Assembly: GCA_034669965.1 (NCBI GenBank)
Contig: JAXMOK010000001.1
Span: forward strand, 186,001 to 250,000
Length of the DNA: 64,000 nucleotides
Source of the DNA: HXMU1420-13 sp034669965
GTDB taxonomy: Bacteria > Bacteroidota > Rhodothermia > Balneolales > Balneolaceae
Direction of reading: 5' to 3'
Numbering within the stretch: the stretch's first letter is position 1; every line of letters begins with the position of its first letter. Under the pieces are notes generated by a model. The model worked only from the letters and a program-made list of their open reading frames with translations. It was not told the origin of the DNA and made no database searches. The position numbers were made by a program, and so were the translations under genes. Positions 44,645 through 52,983 of the stretch are shown here, in pieces.

Positions 44645-44685
44645 ACATTGTTTAATAATTGCAGGTGCAGTATTATTGCAACTAC

Positions 44686-45291
44686 ATGCAGCAGATTCCA
44701 TTTAACATACCACAGTCACTATCCTCCTTCGTAGATATTTTTGAATCCGACCAGGAGAAAGGCATTCTTAAACTTCAAAAACAGGTTAAGAAACGCGATC
44801 CTGATGCCGTTGGTCATTTTTTATTAGCTTGGTTCTACCATTTGAAAGATGATCAGAAGTCAGCCATCAAAGAAGCCTTGATTGCAAAAAATTATGCTCC
44901 GGGCAGTCCTCTTATGGAGCATTTACATTATTTTTTGGTGCATCCCGAAAAGTTTGATGCTAAAGTTCCTGAGAGCAGGTATTCCGAAAAAACTTCATTT
45001 ACCCAAGGCTCACGTCGCTCTCCGGTGCTAGATTTGGATCGTTTGATTGAAATGCTGGAAGCAGTGGAATCGCAACGTATCCAGATTTCGTTGGATGATG
45101 ATGGTGAAATGGAAGATCTAAGTTCTGATGCCAACAACATCGAAGACATTGTTTCTGAAACACTGGCTAAAATTCATATAGCACAGGGCAATAAAAAGGA
45201 AGCGATTAAGATGTATGAGCGGTTGGTAGTATCTGATGAAGAAAAAGCTACCGAGTATCAGCAGAAAATTGAAGATCTTAAAAAGGATTAA
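44686..45291 (+). CDS. tetratricopeptide-type protein of the lptE operon
   Basis: 201 residues from ATG 44686 (a TTG at 44659 is in frame). No signal peptide. Two weak TPR-like helix pairs: LKLQKQVKKRDPDAVGHFLLAWFYHLKDDQKSA-type at the N-terminus and LAKIHIAQGNKKEAIKMYERLV at the C-terminus; an acidic central linker. Likely cytoplasmic. It follows lptE by 41 bases and overlaps the convergent MBL gene by four bases. Confidence 0.75.
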   Translation: MQQIPFNIPQSLSSFVDIFESDQEKGILKLQKQVKKRDPDAVGHFLLAWFYHLKDDQKSAIKEALIAKNYAPGSPLMEHLHYFLVHPEKFDAKVPESRYSEKTSFTQGSRRSPVLDLDRLIEMLEAVESQRIQISLDDDGEMEDLSSDANNIEDIVSETLAKIHIAQGNKKEAIKMYERLVVSDEEKATEYQQKIEDLKKD

Positions 45292-45923
45292 CCGTTTACA
45301 AAGGGATTAAACTCCTTTTCGTGCCCTATGTTGGTAGAAGGCCCATGTCCAGGGTAAATGGTCGTGTCATCCGGCAAAGTGTACAATTTTGTTTTAATCG
45401 AATTTGATAACACTTCTAAAGAACCTTCATATAAATCTGTACGACCAACACTTTCTTTAAACAGAGCATCACCAGCTATGCATAACCCTTCTTCTTTTAC
45501 ATAAAAAGCTGTGTGATCGGGAGAATGACCCGGCGTGTATAAACACTCAAAATCGAACGACCCAACCGAAAAAGGCGCATCAACGGGCAATGAGTTTGGT
45601 GTAAAGCTGAAACCTACTTGACGTAAGCCAAACATCGTAGCCTGATTGCCAAAATTCTCCCACAAAAACAGATCATCTGTGTTTAGATAAACCGGCACGT
45701 CAAAATGTTTAAGTACTTGATGAAGACCAAGCACATGATCAACGTGCGCGTGTGTTAGCAAGATCGCTATGAGCTCTGTCCCAGATTGCTCTAGATGGTC
45801 GGTAAAACGCTGAAATTCTGAATCCGATGAAAACCCGGGGTCAAATAAAATAGCCTCCCCGTTCTGCTCTAGCAGATAGGTATTTTCGAGAAAAGGACCA
45901 ACTTCGAATATTTCTATCTTCAT
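45288..45923 (-). CDS. MBL-fold metallohydrolase (glyoxalase-II-like)
   Basis: 211 residues. Metal-binding THAHVDHVLG (H-x-H-x-D-H), then TPGHSPDH, AGDALF and YPGHGP, the full set of MBL ligands in the order of GloB/YcbL-type hydrolases. Substrate uncertain; hydroxyacylglutathione or another thioester are usual suggestions. A single gene, ending convergently with the TPR gene. Confidence 0.92.
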   Translation of the reverse strand: MKIEIFEVGPFLENTYLLEQNGEAILFDPGFSSDSEFQRFTDHLEQSGTELIAILLTHAHVDHVLGLHQVLKHFDVPVYLNTDDLFLWENFGNQATMFGLRQVGFSFTPNSLPVDAPFSVGSFDFECLYTPGHSPDHTAFYVKEEGLCIAGDALFKESVGRTDLYEGSLEVLSNSIKTKLYTLPDDTTIYPGHGPSTNIGHEKEFNPFVNG

Positions 45924-45933
45924 TGTTCAGCTA

Positions 45934-45969
45934 TAAAAAAAAGGATGCACCAGTATGATACATCCTTTT
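45934..45969 (-). terminator. intrinsic terminator after rpmE
   Basis: AAGGATG and CATCCTT pair around a 13-base loop; on the minus strand a T-run (A-run at 45935-45942) follows. It separates rpmE from the MBL gene on the same strand. Confidence 0.75.
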
Positions 45970-45990
45970 GAAATCCATGGAGAAATAGGA

Positions 45991-46200
45991 TTATTTCTTC
46001 GTGTACATTCTTTTGAAGCGATCCACACGTCCAGCTTTGGCGGTGAATGCTTTCTTAGTATAAAACGGGTGATTTTTAGAATCTATCTCCGTTTTGTACA
46101 CACCATCTTTGGTGTTAAGCGTACTTCTTGTTTTGATTTCTGAGCCATCGCTCAGTACAACAGTAACTTCTTTGTAATCTGGATGAATACCTTGTTTCAT
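45991..46200 (-). CDS. rpmE: 50S ribosomal protein L31 (cysteine-free type)
   Basis: 69 residues: starts KQGIHPDYKEVTVVLSDGSE and ends KAGRVDRFKRMYTKK, with the NHPFYT motif. None of the zinc-binding cysteines of the C+ type is present. ATG 46200 gives the family start; a frame extending to 46263 is open but has no family support. Followed by its own terminator. Confidence 0.94.
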   Translation of the reverse strand: MKQGIHPDYKEVTVVLSDGSEIKTRSTLNTKDGVYKTEIDSKNHPFYTKKAFTAKAGRVDRFKRMYTKK

Positions 46201-46266
46201 GTCTTGGCTATATTCAATTTTGCGAAAGGCTCTAAATATACGATGTTCTTTCCGTGATATCAATCA

Positions 46267-47772
46267 CTATATGTCAAATTCATCAAAGTCATCTTCATCC
46301 ATGTTATTTATTGATGAAAACATGGATCCTAACATATCAGAATAGGTCGTATGATCGTCTAAATCTTCTTTACTTAGCATCGAATTTTGATGCAATGCCT
46401 CCAGAACCAGATCCATCATCGCGTACATTTCGTCATCTGTTGGTTTATTTAATTGAGAAATCACCAATGGTTTGAGTCCTTCTACGCTATCTAGTGCATG
46501 CTTATACTCTTTGGTAGGCAACACGTCGGGTAAATTAATTTCGTTGCCCTTAGTAAACCATTCAATAATAGCTTCATACTTTGATTTGCCATCTCCATTT
46601 CTATTCTGTGGATCGGGAAAATAAGTTTTGAATGTCTTGCTGATTGCTTTTCCAATAATGTGCTTTGCAACATTAATTGCACCTTCCTGTTCACCTTCAT
46701 ACACCAATTCCAACTTCCCTGTTAAAGCAGGAACCATGTGGTAGATATCAGCAATACGCACTGTCGCTTCTTCTTCTCCATTTAAAACAGCTCTGCGTTC
46801 TGCCGATGATAGTATTTGCTCCATCGCGGTGATCGTCATCCTAGTCGATACTCCACTTTTTTGATCTACATATTCCGATTCTCGAGCTTCAAAAGCTGCG
46901 CGCTCGATAATCTCTCGATACACTTCAGGAACATGAACTTGTACAGAATCCGCACGTTGATGCCACGCTTCCTGCTGGGTAATCTTTATTCCAATTTCTA
47001 ACTCTTTCGGATAATGAGTTATGATCTGTGCGTCAATCCGGTCTTTTAACGGTGTAATAATATTCCCACGATTGGTATAATCTTCGGGATTAGCTGAAAA
47101 TGCCATCGAAATATCTAAGGGAATGCGCACATTAAATCCTCGTATTTGAATATCACGTTCTTGCATAATATTTAGCAACGCCACTTGAATTCTCGGCTGC
47201 AGATCGGGCAACTCGTTGATCACAAAAATGCCTCGATTGGTTCTGGGTATTAATCCAAAATTGATGGCATTCTCATCAGCTAAATTCAATTTATTGGTTG
47301 CTGCTTTTATCGGGTCGATATCTCCAATCAAATCAGCTACGGTAGTATCAGGAGTGGCTAGTTTTTCCCCATAGCGGTGATTACGATGCACCCAATCGAT
47401 TGGAGTTTCATCCCCTTTTTCTTCGATAAGATGTAACGCAAATTTCGACAGTGGATTTAAAGGATCATCATTTATCTCTGACCCTGCAATCACGGGCATG
47501 TACTCATCAAGAAAATTAACTAACGACCGTAGTATTCGTGTCTTCGCCTGGCCTCTTAATCCAAGTAAAATCAAATCATGTCGCGAAAGAATAGCATGTT
47601 GAATTTGAGGCAACACAGTTTTTTCGTACCCAAGAATCCCTTCAAAAATCGGAGCCCCCGATTTCATCGAAGCAATCAAATTTTTACGAATTTCATCTTT
47701 AACTGAAATCGAATTCCATCCACTTGCCTTAAGTTCACCTAAAGTTGAAATGTTTGGCTTTGTTTTAGTCAT
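46267..47772 (-). CDS. magnesium-chelatase-like AAA+ ATPase
   Basis: 501 residues. ATPase core resembles ChlI/MoxR: P-loop region LLGLRGQAKTRILRSL (near 70-85), then a Walker-B-like FVINELPDLQPRIQVALLN in which Asn replaces the usual Asp before Glu, LMAFSANPEDYTNRGNIITPLKDRIDAQI-type sensor, and a long helical C-terminus (about 330-501) with an acidic tail (NNMDEDDFDEFDI). No vWA-domain partner lies beside it in the window. Function unknown; probably a remodelling ATPase. Confidence 0.85.
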   Translation of the reverse strand: MTKTKPNISTLGELKASGWNSISVKDEIRKNLIASMKSGAPIFEGILGYEKTVLPQIQHAILSRHDLILLGLRGQAKTRILRSLVNFLDEYMPVIAGSEINDDPLNPLSKFALHLIEEKGDETPIDWVHRNHRYGEKLATPDTTVADLIGDIDPIKAATNKLNLADENAINFGLIPRTNRGIFVINELPDLQPRIQVALLNIMQERDIQIRGFNVRIPLDISMAFSANPEDYTNRGNIITPLKDRIDAQIITHYPKELEIGIKITQQEAWHQRADSVQVHVPEVYREIIERAAFEARESEYVDQKSGVSTRMTITAMEQILSSAERRAVLNGEEEATVRIADIYHMVPALTGKLELVYEGEQEGAINVAKHIIGKAISKTFKTYFPDPQNRNGDGKSKYEAIIEWFTKGNEINLPDVLPTKEYKHALDSVEGLKPLVISQLNKPTDDEMYAMMDLVLEALHQNSMLSKEDLDDHTTYSDMLGSMFSSINNMDEDDFDEFDI

Positions 47773-47829
47773 TTTCTCCTGTTGAGTTTGTTATCAATAC
47801 AACTTATCCACGAATGATATCATTCAACC

Positions 47830-49092
47830 CTAATCCAATATTTCTAAAGTATTTTTGAGCGCTTCGGTTTTAGCCAATGTTTCGTGCCATTCATCTTCCG
47901 GTTCGGAATCGGCCGTAATCGCACCGCCAACCGGATAAATCATTGTACTACCATTAATTATAGCAGTTCTAATCACCACATTGAAATCAAAATCCCGTTG
48001 GGGAGTAAAATACCCAATGGCCCCGGAATACAGTCCGCGTTTATAGCGTTCCATTTCCTCGATGATCTCCATGGCTGCAATTTTAGGTGCCCCGGTCATC
48101 GATCCCATAGGGAAACAAGCCTCGATTAAATTAACGGGATGAACATCGTTATTAGCAGTAGCAGTTATTGTAGAAACCAACTGATGAACCGTTTTAAAAC
48201 TTTGCACTTCAAACAACGATTCAACCTGCACACTTCCCGGTTCCGATACTCGGTTCAAATCGTTTCTAACTAAGTCTACAATCATCAAGTTTTCAGCTCG
48301 GTTTTTTTCGGATGTTAAATCTGCTAAAAGGTGTGACTCATTATTTGGGATGGTGCCTTTAATAGGTTGTGAAAATAGGTTTCTGCCTACCTTTCTAAGA
48401 AACCGTTCGGGCGATGAACAACAAACATTGATACCTTCAAATTGCATGTACGCAGCGAATGGCACCTCACCTCGTTCCCTCATCTGCCGATACAATTCAA
48501 ACGCATTTCCTTCGAATTCAAACTGGTGCGCATAAGAATAGTTAACCTCATACACATCGCCTTCATAAATCCGGTTCTTGATGCAATTTACATCTTCAAT
48601 AAACTGCTGTTTATCGATGCTTTTTTGTTGATGAATACCGAAAGCTTTGGTATCAGTCGGTACAAGCAAATTTTCGAAATCACTTACTGTTCCTTTTAAA
48701 AAAAATCCCTCTCCAGTGGCAGAGATTTCGATTAAAATCTCCGGGGTCATGAAATATAAATCCGGAACATCGATCAACGATTTATTCGAGGTAGCAACAT
48801 CTTCAACGAACGATTTAAGATCGTATCCCAGAAAACCAAAAAGCCAGTCTGAGGTATCATTTACATATTCTTTTAACGCAACCCAAGGATTTTCCGTCCA
48901 TGTTTTTTGAAGTCCATCTTTCGTGACTGTTATCTTATCCTGAAATGCCTTTATTGAGGATTGCGCTTTTATTGCCACATATGATTTTTTGCTCGCAGAG
49001 TGATCGATTTTTTGTGATTCAAGCATCACAACTTCTACCGTTCGCGGTAGTGCAGCAATTAACTCATCTATGTATTTAGGGATTTGTGGCAT
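47830..49092 (-). CDS. pabB: aminodeoxychorismate synthase component I (PabB-like chorismate-binding enzyme)
   Basis: 420 residues from ATG 49092. Chorismate-binding domain features: INCIKNRIYEGDVYEVNYSY-type opening, CSSPERFLRKVGRNLFSQPIKGT, NRAENLMIVDLVRNDLNRV, GSMTGAPKIAAMEIIEE and YSGAIGYFTPQRDFDFNVVIRT. The PIKGT motif points to PabB (PIKGTxxR) rather than anthranilate synthase (PiAGT). The frame is open to an ATG at 49173, but that codon overlaps the pyrD start on the other strand; 49092 leaves 79 bp for the divergent promoters. Makes 4-amino-4-deoxychorismate for folate. Confidence 0.88.
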   Translation of the reverse strand: MPQIPKYIDELIAALPRTVEVVMLESQKIDHSASKKSYVAIKAQSSIKAFQDKITVTKDGLQKTWTENPWVALKEYVNDTSDWLFGFLGYDLKSFVEDVATSNKSLIDVPDLYFMTPEILIEISATGEGFFLKGTVSDFENLLVPTDTKAFGIHQQKSIDKQQFIEDVNCIKNRIYEGDVYEVNYSYAHQFEFEGNAFELYRQMRERGEVPFAAYMQFEGINVCCSSPERFLRKVGRNLFSQPIKGTIPNNESHLLADLTSEKNRAENLMIVDLVRNDLNRVSEPGSVQVESLFEVQSFKTVHQLVSTITATANNDVHPVNLIEACFPMGSMTGAPKIAAMEIIEEMERYKRGLYSGAIGYFTPQRDFDFNVVIRTAIINGSTMIYPVGGAITADSEPEDEWHETLAKTEALKNTLEILD

Positions 49093-49171
49093 CAGAATAT
49101 ATTCGGGCTGAATGATAAGGCTTTTCGGTTTTCTTTTATGTGTTTTCGTATCATCAATAACAAAAAATCGC

Positions 49172-50203
49172 ATGCTGTACTCTACTTTTCTAAAACCCTA
49201 TTTATTCCACAAAGATGCAGAAACTGCTCACGAACTAGCCGTTGAATGGGCGCAACGTACTTCGCAATCTGCTGTGCTGCTTGCAATTTGCAATATGATG
49301 TATGGCGGTAAAGATGCTGGGTTGAGCAAAGAGTTTTTTGGTTTAAATTTCCCAAACCCAGTTGGATTGGCCGCCGGATTCGATAAAAATGGCGTAACAC
49401 CTATCGCTATGCAAGCCATGGGTTTTGGCTTTGTCGAAATTGGAAGTATAACTGCAAAACCAGCGCAAGGAAATCCAAAACCACGCGCATTCAGGCTCCC
49501 AAAAGATCAGTCGCTGATAAACCGAATGGGCTTGAATAATGAAGGTGCAGATGTAATAACCGAACGCCTTAAAAACCTGAAATTATCGATTCCATTAGGT
49601 ATCAATATCGCTAAAACGAACGATGCTACCATTCATGGTGATGCAGCCATTAAAGATTACGCATACAGCTATCAGAAAGCAGCTGAAGTTGCCGATTATA
49701 TCACCGTAAATATATCTTGCCCGAATACCGGAGAGGGCAAAACTTTCGAAGATCCTGCTGCATTGGAAGCCTTATTAAAAGGATTGCCTTTAGGCCAGAG
49801 TAATCGTAAACCCACGTTGGTAAAATTCTCGGTAGATACAGCAAAAACAGATCTTGAAAAACTTGTGGAAATATGTGAGTCGTTTTCAATAGATGGCTAT
49901 GTGGCTACAAACACTTCTTCCGATCGATCTGAACTAACAACCGATGCACAAACTCTTGCCAATATTGGAAATGGTGGGCTAAGTGGCGCTGCCATCCACA
50001 AAAAGAGTACCAAGGTTATAGCTTGGTTAAACGAGTTTTTACAGGGTAACAAGCCGATTGTTGGCGTAGGAGGAATCAGCGATATACAATCTGCTTTAGA
50101 TAAATTTGAAGCCGGAGCAAATCTTCTCCAAATCTACACCGGCATGGTGTATAAAGGTCCCGGCCTGATCAAAGAGATAAAAAAAGCGTTACCTAAAGAG
50201 TGA
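49172..50203 (+). CDS. pyrD: dihydroorotate dehydrogenase, class 2 layout
   Basis: 343 residues from ATG 49172. An N-terminal amphipathic segment (STFLKPYLFHKDAETAHELAVEWAQ) for quinone access, then the FMN barrel: FPNPVGLAAGFDKNG, SLINRMGLNNEG, VNISCPNTGEG, GVGGI. All these fit the membrane-associated quinone-dependent class. However, the base position in N-x-S-(S)-P-N is Cys183, whereas class 2 enzymes normally have Ser. It ends with no gap against the convergent TPR lipoprotein gene. Confidence 0.93.
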   Translation: MLYSTFLKPYLFHKDAETAHELAVEWAQRTSQSAVLLAICNMMYGGKDAGLSKEFFGLNFPNPVGLAAGFDKNGVTPIAMQAMGFGFVEIGSITAKPAQGNPKPRAFRLPKDQSLINRMGLNNEGADVITERLKNLKLSIPLGINIAKTNDATIHGDAAIKDYAYSYQKAAEVADYITVNISCPNTGEGKTFEDPAALEALLKGLPLGQSNRKPTLVKFSVDTAKTDLEKLVEICESFSIDGYVATNTSSDRSELTTDAQTLANIGNGGLSGAAIHKKSTKVIAWLNEFLQGNKPIVGVGGISDIQSALDKFEAGANLLQIYTGMVYKGPGLIKEIKKALPKE

Positions 50204-52951
50204 TTATTTAGGAATTACAAAATCGATGTTGCAGGATATCATCTGCGCTTCACCTTCAAAAAGTACAGGCTCAAAAGAAATAAACGACTCGATGGCATTT
50301 TGATAAGCAATAGCCAGTCGTTCGTTTTCAGTTTCTGATACTAAATAGAACTCATCCACTATTCCCCTTTGATTGATTAAAAATCGAAACGTGATAAACT
50401 CGTCTTCTGTGCCATCGGGTACATTTAAAACTTGATTAAACGTGCCAATACCACCTCTTATCTGAGGTTCTATTTCCAATTCTGTACAGTTTGTGTAACC
50501 AGATTCATCGAACAAACTAACTTGAACGCTATCAGTTACTACAGATTCGTTTTCGATGATAACTTCTTCAACTTTCGGTTCTGGAGCTTTGAATTCTTGC
50601 TGCCAAATTCGAACCGTTTTTATAAAATTGGAGAAAGTAAATTCTTGGGTAAAAGTTTTTATTTGAACTCGGCTTGAATCCCAATAAGCGCCTTGGTATG
50701 GAAAAAATTGATCGATATCTGGCTCAGATAACGTAGAATCTAACACAGATCCGTAATACACACTATCGGCTGTTGATAAACTTAGCGTAGTGTCTGTAAA
50801 GGCTTGTCTCAACGAATCTTGGAGTACTGAAAATTCTTGTTTTGTTGTAGCCCAATTTACTTTTGCCGTAACCCATTGTGGGTAATTGGCTTTAAAAACA
50901 GAATCCGATTTCCCAAGGTTTATATAAATTGTGATAGCATCATACAAAGCTCGATGACTGAATGCTTCACCTTTATGAGCAATAGCAAGCGATGCAAGTT
51001 GCTCTGCTTTTATTGGATCGGGCAGAAATTGATTAGCAGTTAATGCTCGATATTCGTCGCGAGGATTCGCTTCGGTATAGCCAACAACATCCGGACGTTG
51101 AAGCTCATATTTTTCCACTACACGGCCGGTATACTCACTTCCGGGGAAAAGCTCAATCAGGTCGTTTGCATAGGTTATAGCGCTATTTGTGTTCCCCTGT
51201 GCGTCATGTAGTTCTGTAAGCGAATACAGAGTTACTGCTTTTATATCGTTTTTAGCATTTCCATCAATAACTTTCTCAAAATAATGGATAGCGCTATCAG
51301 GCAAATTCAACGACAGAAAGAATAAATTACCTAACTCATAGTACATCTCACTTTTCAAGGCTCTAACCGAATCCTTTTCTTTTGGAGTAAATGGAACTCG
51401 ACTCAGATCGATAGTAACCTGTGAAGCCAGATTTTGCTCACTGCTAACTACATTTGTGTTTTCCGCCAACACACTATCTTCGATAACCGAGTTTTGCATT
51501 AATTGGCTAAATCTCCAATTATCCACCAGTGGTCGGTTGCCCCACACTGCTCTAAACTGTTCCTTTGCATCGGCAATAAGTAATTGATTCTGGATATTCA
51601 GAAATCCACTTCTCGAATTCGTTGTTTCTGTTTCCTGATCAGAAGCATTCACATTTACCATCGTATTTCTACGTTCTTCCTCCTCTCGTTGCAGTTGTTC
51701 TAGCTCAGCAATTTTTCGTGCTTCAATTTCTTTCATCACCGAATCGAATTTTTCTTCTGATAACGACCCCAACCACAGCAGACTATCTTGTTCGTAGATT
51801 TGAAATTTTAGATCAGCATATTCGCCAAACGATTGGGCCAGTTCGCGAGCGTTATACGATTCCGGCAGTTGATTTTCGGGGATGTTCATTCGTGCCGAAG
51901 AATCGTAATAAGCAGCTGCTAGTGTGTAATCGTCGAAATCATATTGATACAACTCGCCCAGTCCATTGTAGGTGAGCGCTTTAATATTAGCACTCGGTTT
52001 ATTACGTTGATTTCTGAGTAAATCCAGATAAATTCGCTCAGCCTTTTCGGCATTCCCTTGTATTTGCTCTGTTCGCCCTAGCTCGTAATTTAATTCCGAA
52101 ATAAATTCTGTGTTTTTATCATCGCGAACCATACTGGAGAAAACTTTTATGGCTTCTCTGGTATTGCCTAAATCGCGTGCTACTTCCGCTTTTTTCTTTT
52201 TTGCAGCAAATTGTAGATCGTAATTTGAGTAAAACCGCTCAACCTGATCGTAGGCATCAAAGGCAGCTTCGGGATTTCCCAAAATTTCGTTCAACTGTCC
52301 TAATAAGAAATATGCTCGTTCTTTCTGAGCTCGATCCGGTAATTCTCCGGCACTTTCTGAGAGTAAGTCCAATGCATTCACATAGTTTTCTTGTTCTATG
52401 TAATGCTCGGCAAGTATGGTTTTGGTTTGATATTCAAGCGATCCAATCCACTCACCTTCCAAGAGCGAGAGTTGCTCATTCAAGTATTGAATCCCCTCCG
52501 CAAAGGCTTTCAACTCTAATAAAACTCTTCCTCTCCAAAAAACAGCTTCTTGTTTCAGCTCCTCATTTTCGGCGGTGACATAGAGCTCATCAAACTTTTG
52601 GATGGCATTAAAGTACTCGCTTCGATAAAAATACGATTTACCGATTATCTCGAGTGCATTGTCCACCCATTTAGTTTCTTTGTACTTGCGCAGTACACTT
52701 GCACCTTTATCAATGGCATTGCCAAAATCGGAAGCTCCGGCACCTTTCGGGGTTTCATACACTCTGATGGGTTGCAAAGTGTTATAAGTTCTGGTTTGTT
52801 CCAGACTTTTTTTAAGACCCGAGTTGTAACTTTTTTTGGCATTATAATAGGTGTTATAATAAGCGTTAAAATCTCTGAAATTAGATTTAAACGTGGTTTT
52901 ACAACCCGTGATGCCTATCACCAATACCAATAAAAAACAAAGCTTCCTCAT
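50204..52951 (-). CDS. large TPR lipoprotein with TonB-like C-terminal domain (SprE/PorW-like)
   Basis: 915 residues. Lipobox ITGC (Cys17) after a short signal. NFRDFNAYYNTYYNAKKSYNSG near the N-terminus resembles the opening of SprE/PorW-type lipoproteins of the type IX secretion/gliding machinery. Many TPR units follow (about 70-340 and 500-640), separated by a charged coiled-coil-like linker (KIAELEQLQREEEERR). The last 90 residues match the TonB C-terminal pattern: P.IRGGIGTFNQVLN, FRFLINQRGIVDEFYLV, AYQNAIESFISFEPVLFEG. Expected at the periplasmic face of the outer membrane. The T9SS link is inference, since no other T9SS gene is in the window. Confidence 0.78.
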   Translation of the reverse strand: MRKLCFLLVLVIGITGCKTTFKSNFRDFNAYYNTYYNAKKSYNSGLKKSLEQTRTYNTLQPIRVYETPKGAGASDFGNAIDKGASVLRKYKETKWVDNALEIIGKSYFYRSEYFNAIQKFDELYVTAENEELKQEAVFWRGRVLLELKAFAEGIQYLNEQLSLLEGEWIGSLEYQTKTILAEHYIEQENYVNALDLLSESAGELPDRAQKERAYFLLGQLNEILGNPEAAFDAYDQVERFYSNYDLQFAAKKKKAEVARDLGNTREAIKVFSSMVRDDKNTEFISELNYELGRTEQIQGNAEKAERIYLDLLRNQRNKPSANIKALTYNGLGELYQYDFDDYTLAAAYYDSSARMNIPENQLPESYNARELAQSFGEYADLKFQIYEQDSLLWLGSLSEEKFDSVMKEIEARKIAELEQLQREEEERRNTMVNVNASDQETETTNSRSGFLNIQNQLLIADAKEQFRAVWGNRPLVDNWRFSQLMQNSVIEDSVLAENTNVVSSEQNLASQVTIDLSRVPFTPKEKDSVRALKSEMYYELGNLFFLSLNLPDSAIHYFEKVIDGNAKNDIKAVTLYSLTELHDAQGNTNSAITYANDLIELFPGSEYTGRVVEKYELQRPDVVGYTEANPRDEYRALTANQFLPDPIKAEQLASLAIAHKGEAFSHRALYDAITIYINLGKSDSVFKANYPQWVTAKVNWATTKQEFSVLQDSLRQAFTDTTLSLSTADSVYYGSVLDSTLSEPDIDQFFPYQGAYWDSSRVQIKTFTQEFTFSNFIKTVRIWQQEFKAPEPKVEEVIIENESVVTDSVQVSLFDESGYTNCTELEIEPQIRGGIGTFNQVLNVPDGTEDEFITFRFLINQRGIVDEFYLVSETENERLAIAYQNAIESFISFEPVLFEGEAQMISCNIDFVIPK

Positions 52952-52983
52952 TCGATCAATTTATTCCTTGCTCACAACGGATG

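Noticed and set aside
46201..46263. N-terminal extension of ribosomal protein L31
   Set aside because: The family begins at the ATG 46200 (KQGIHPDY); the upstream 21 codons have no family counterpart.
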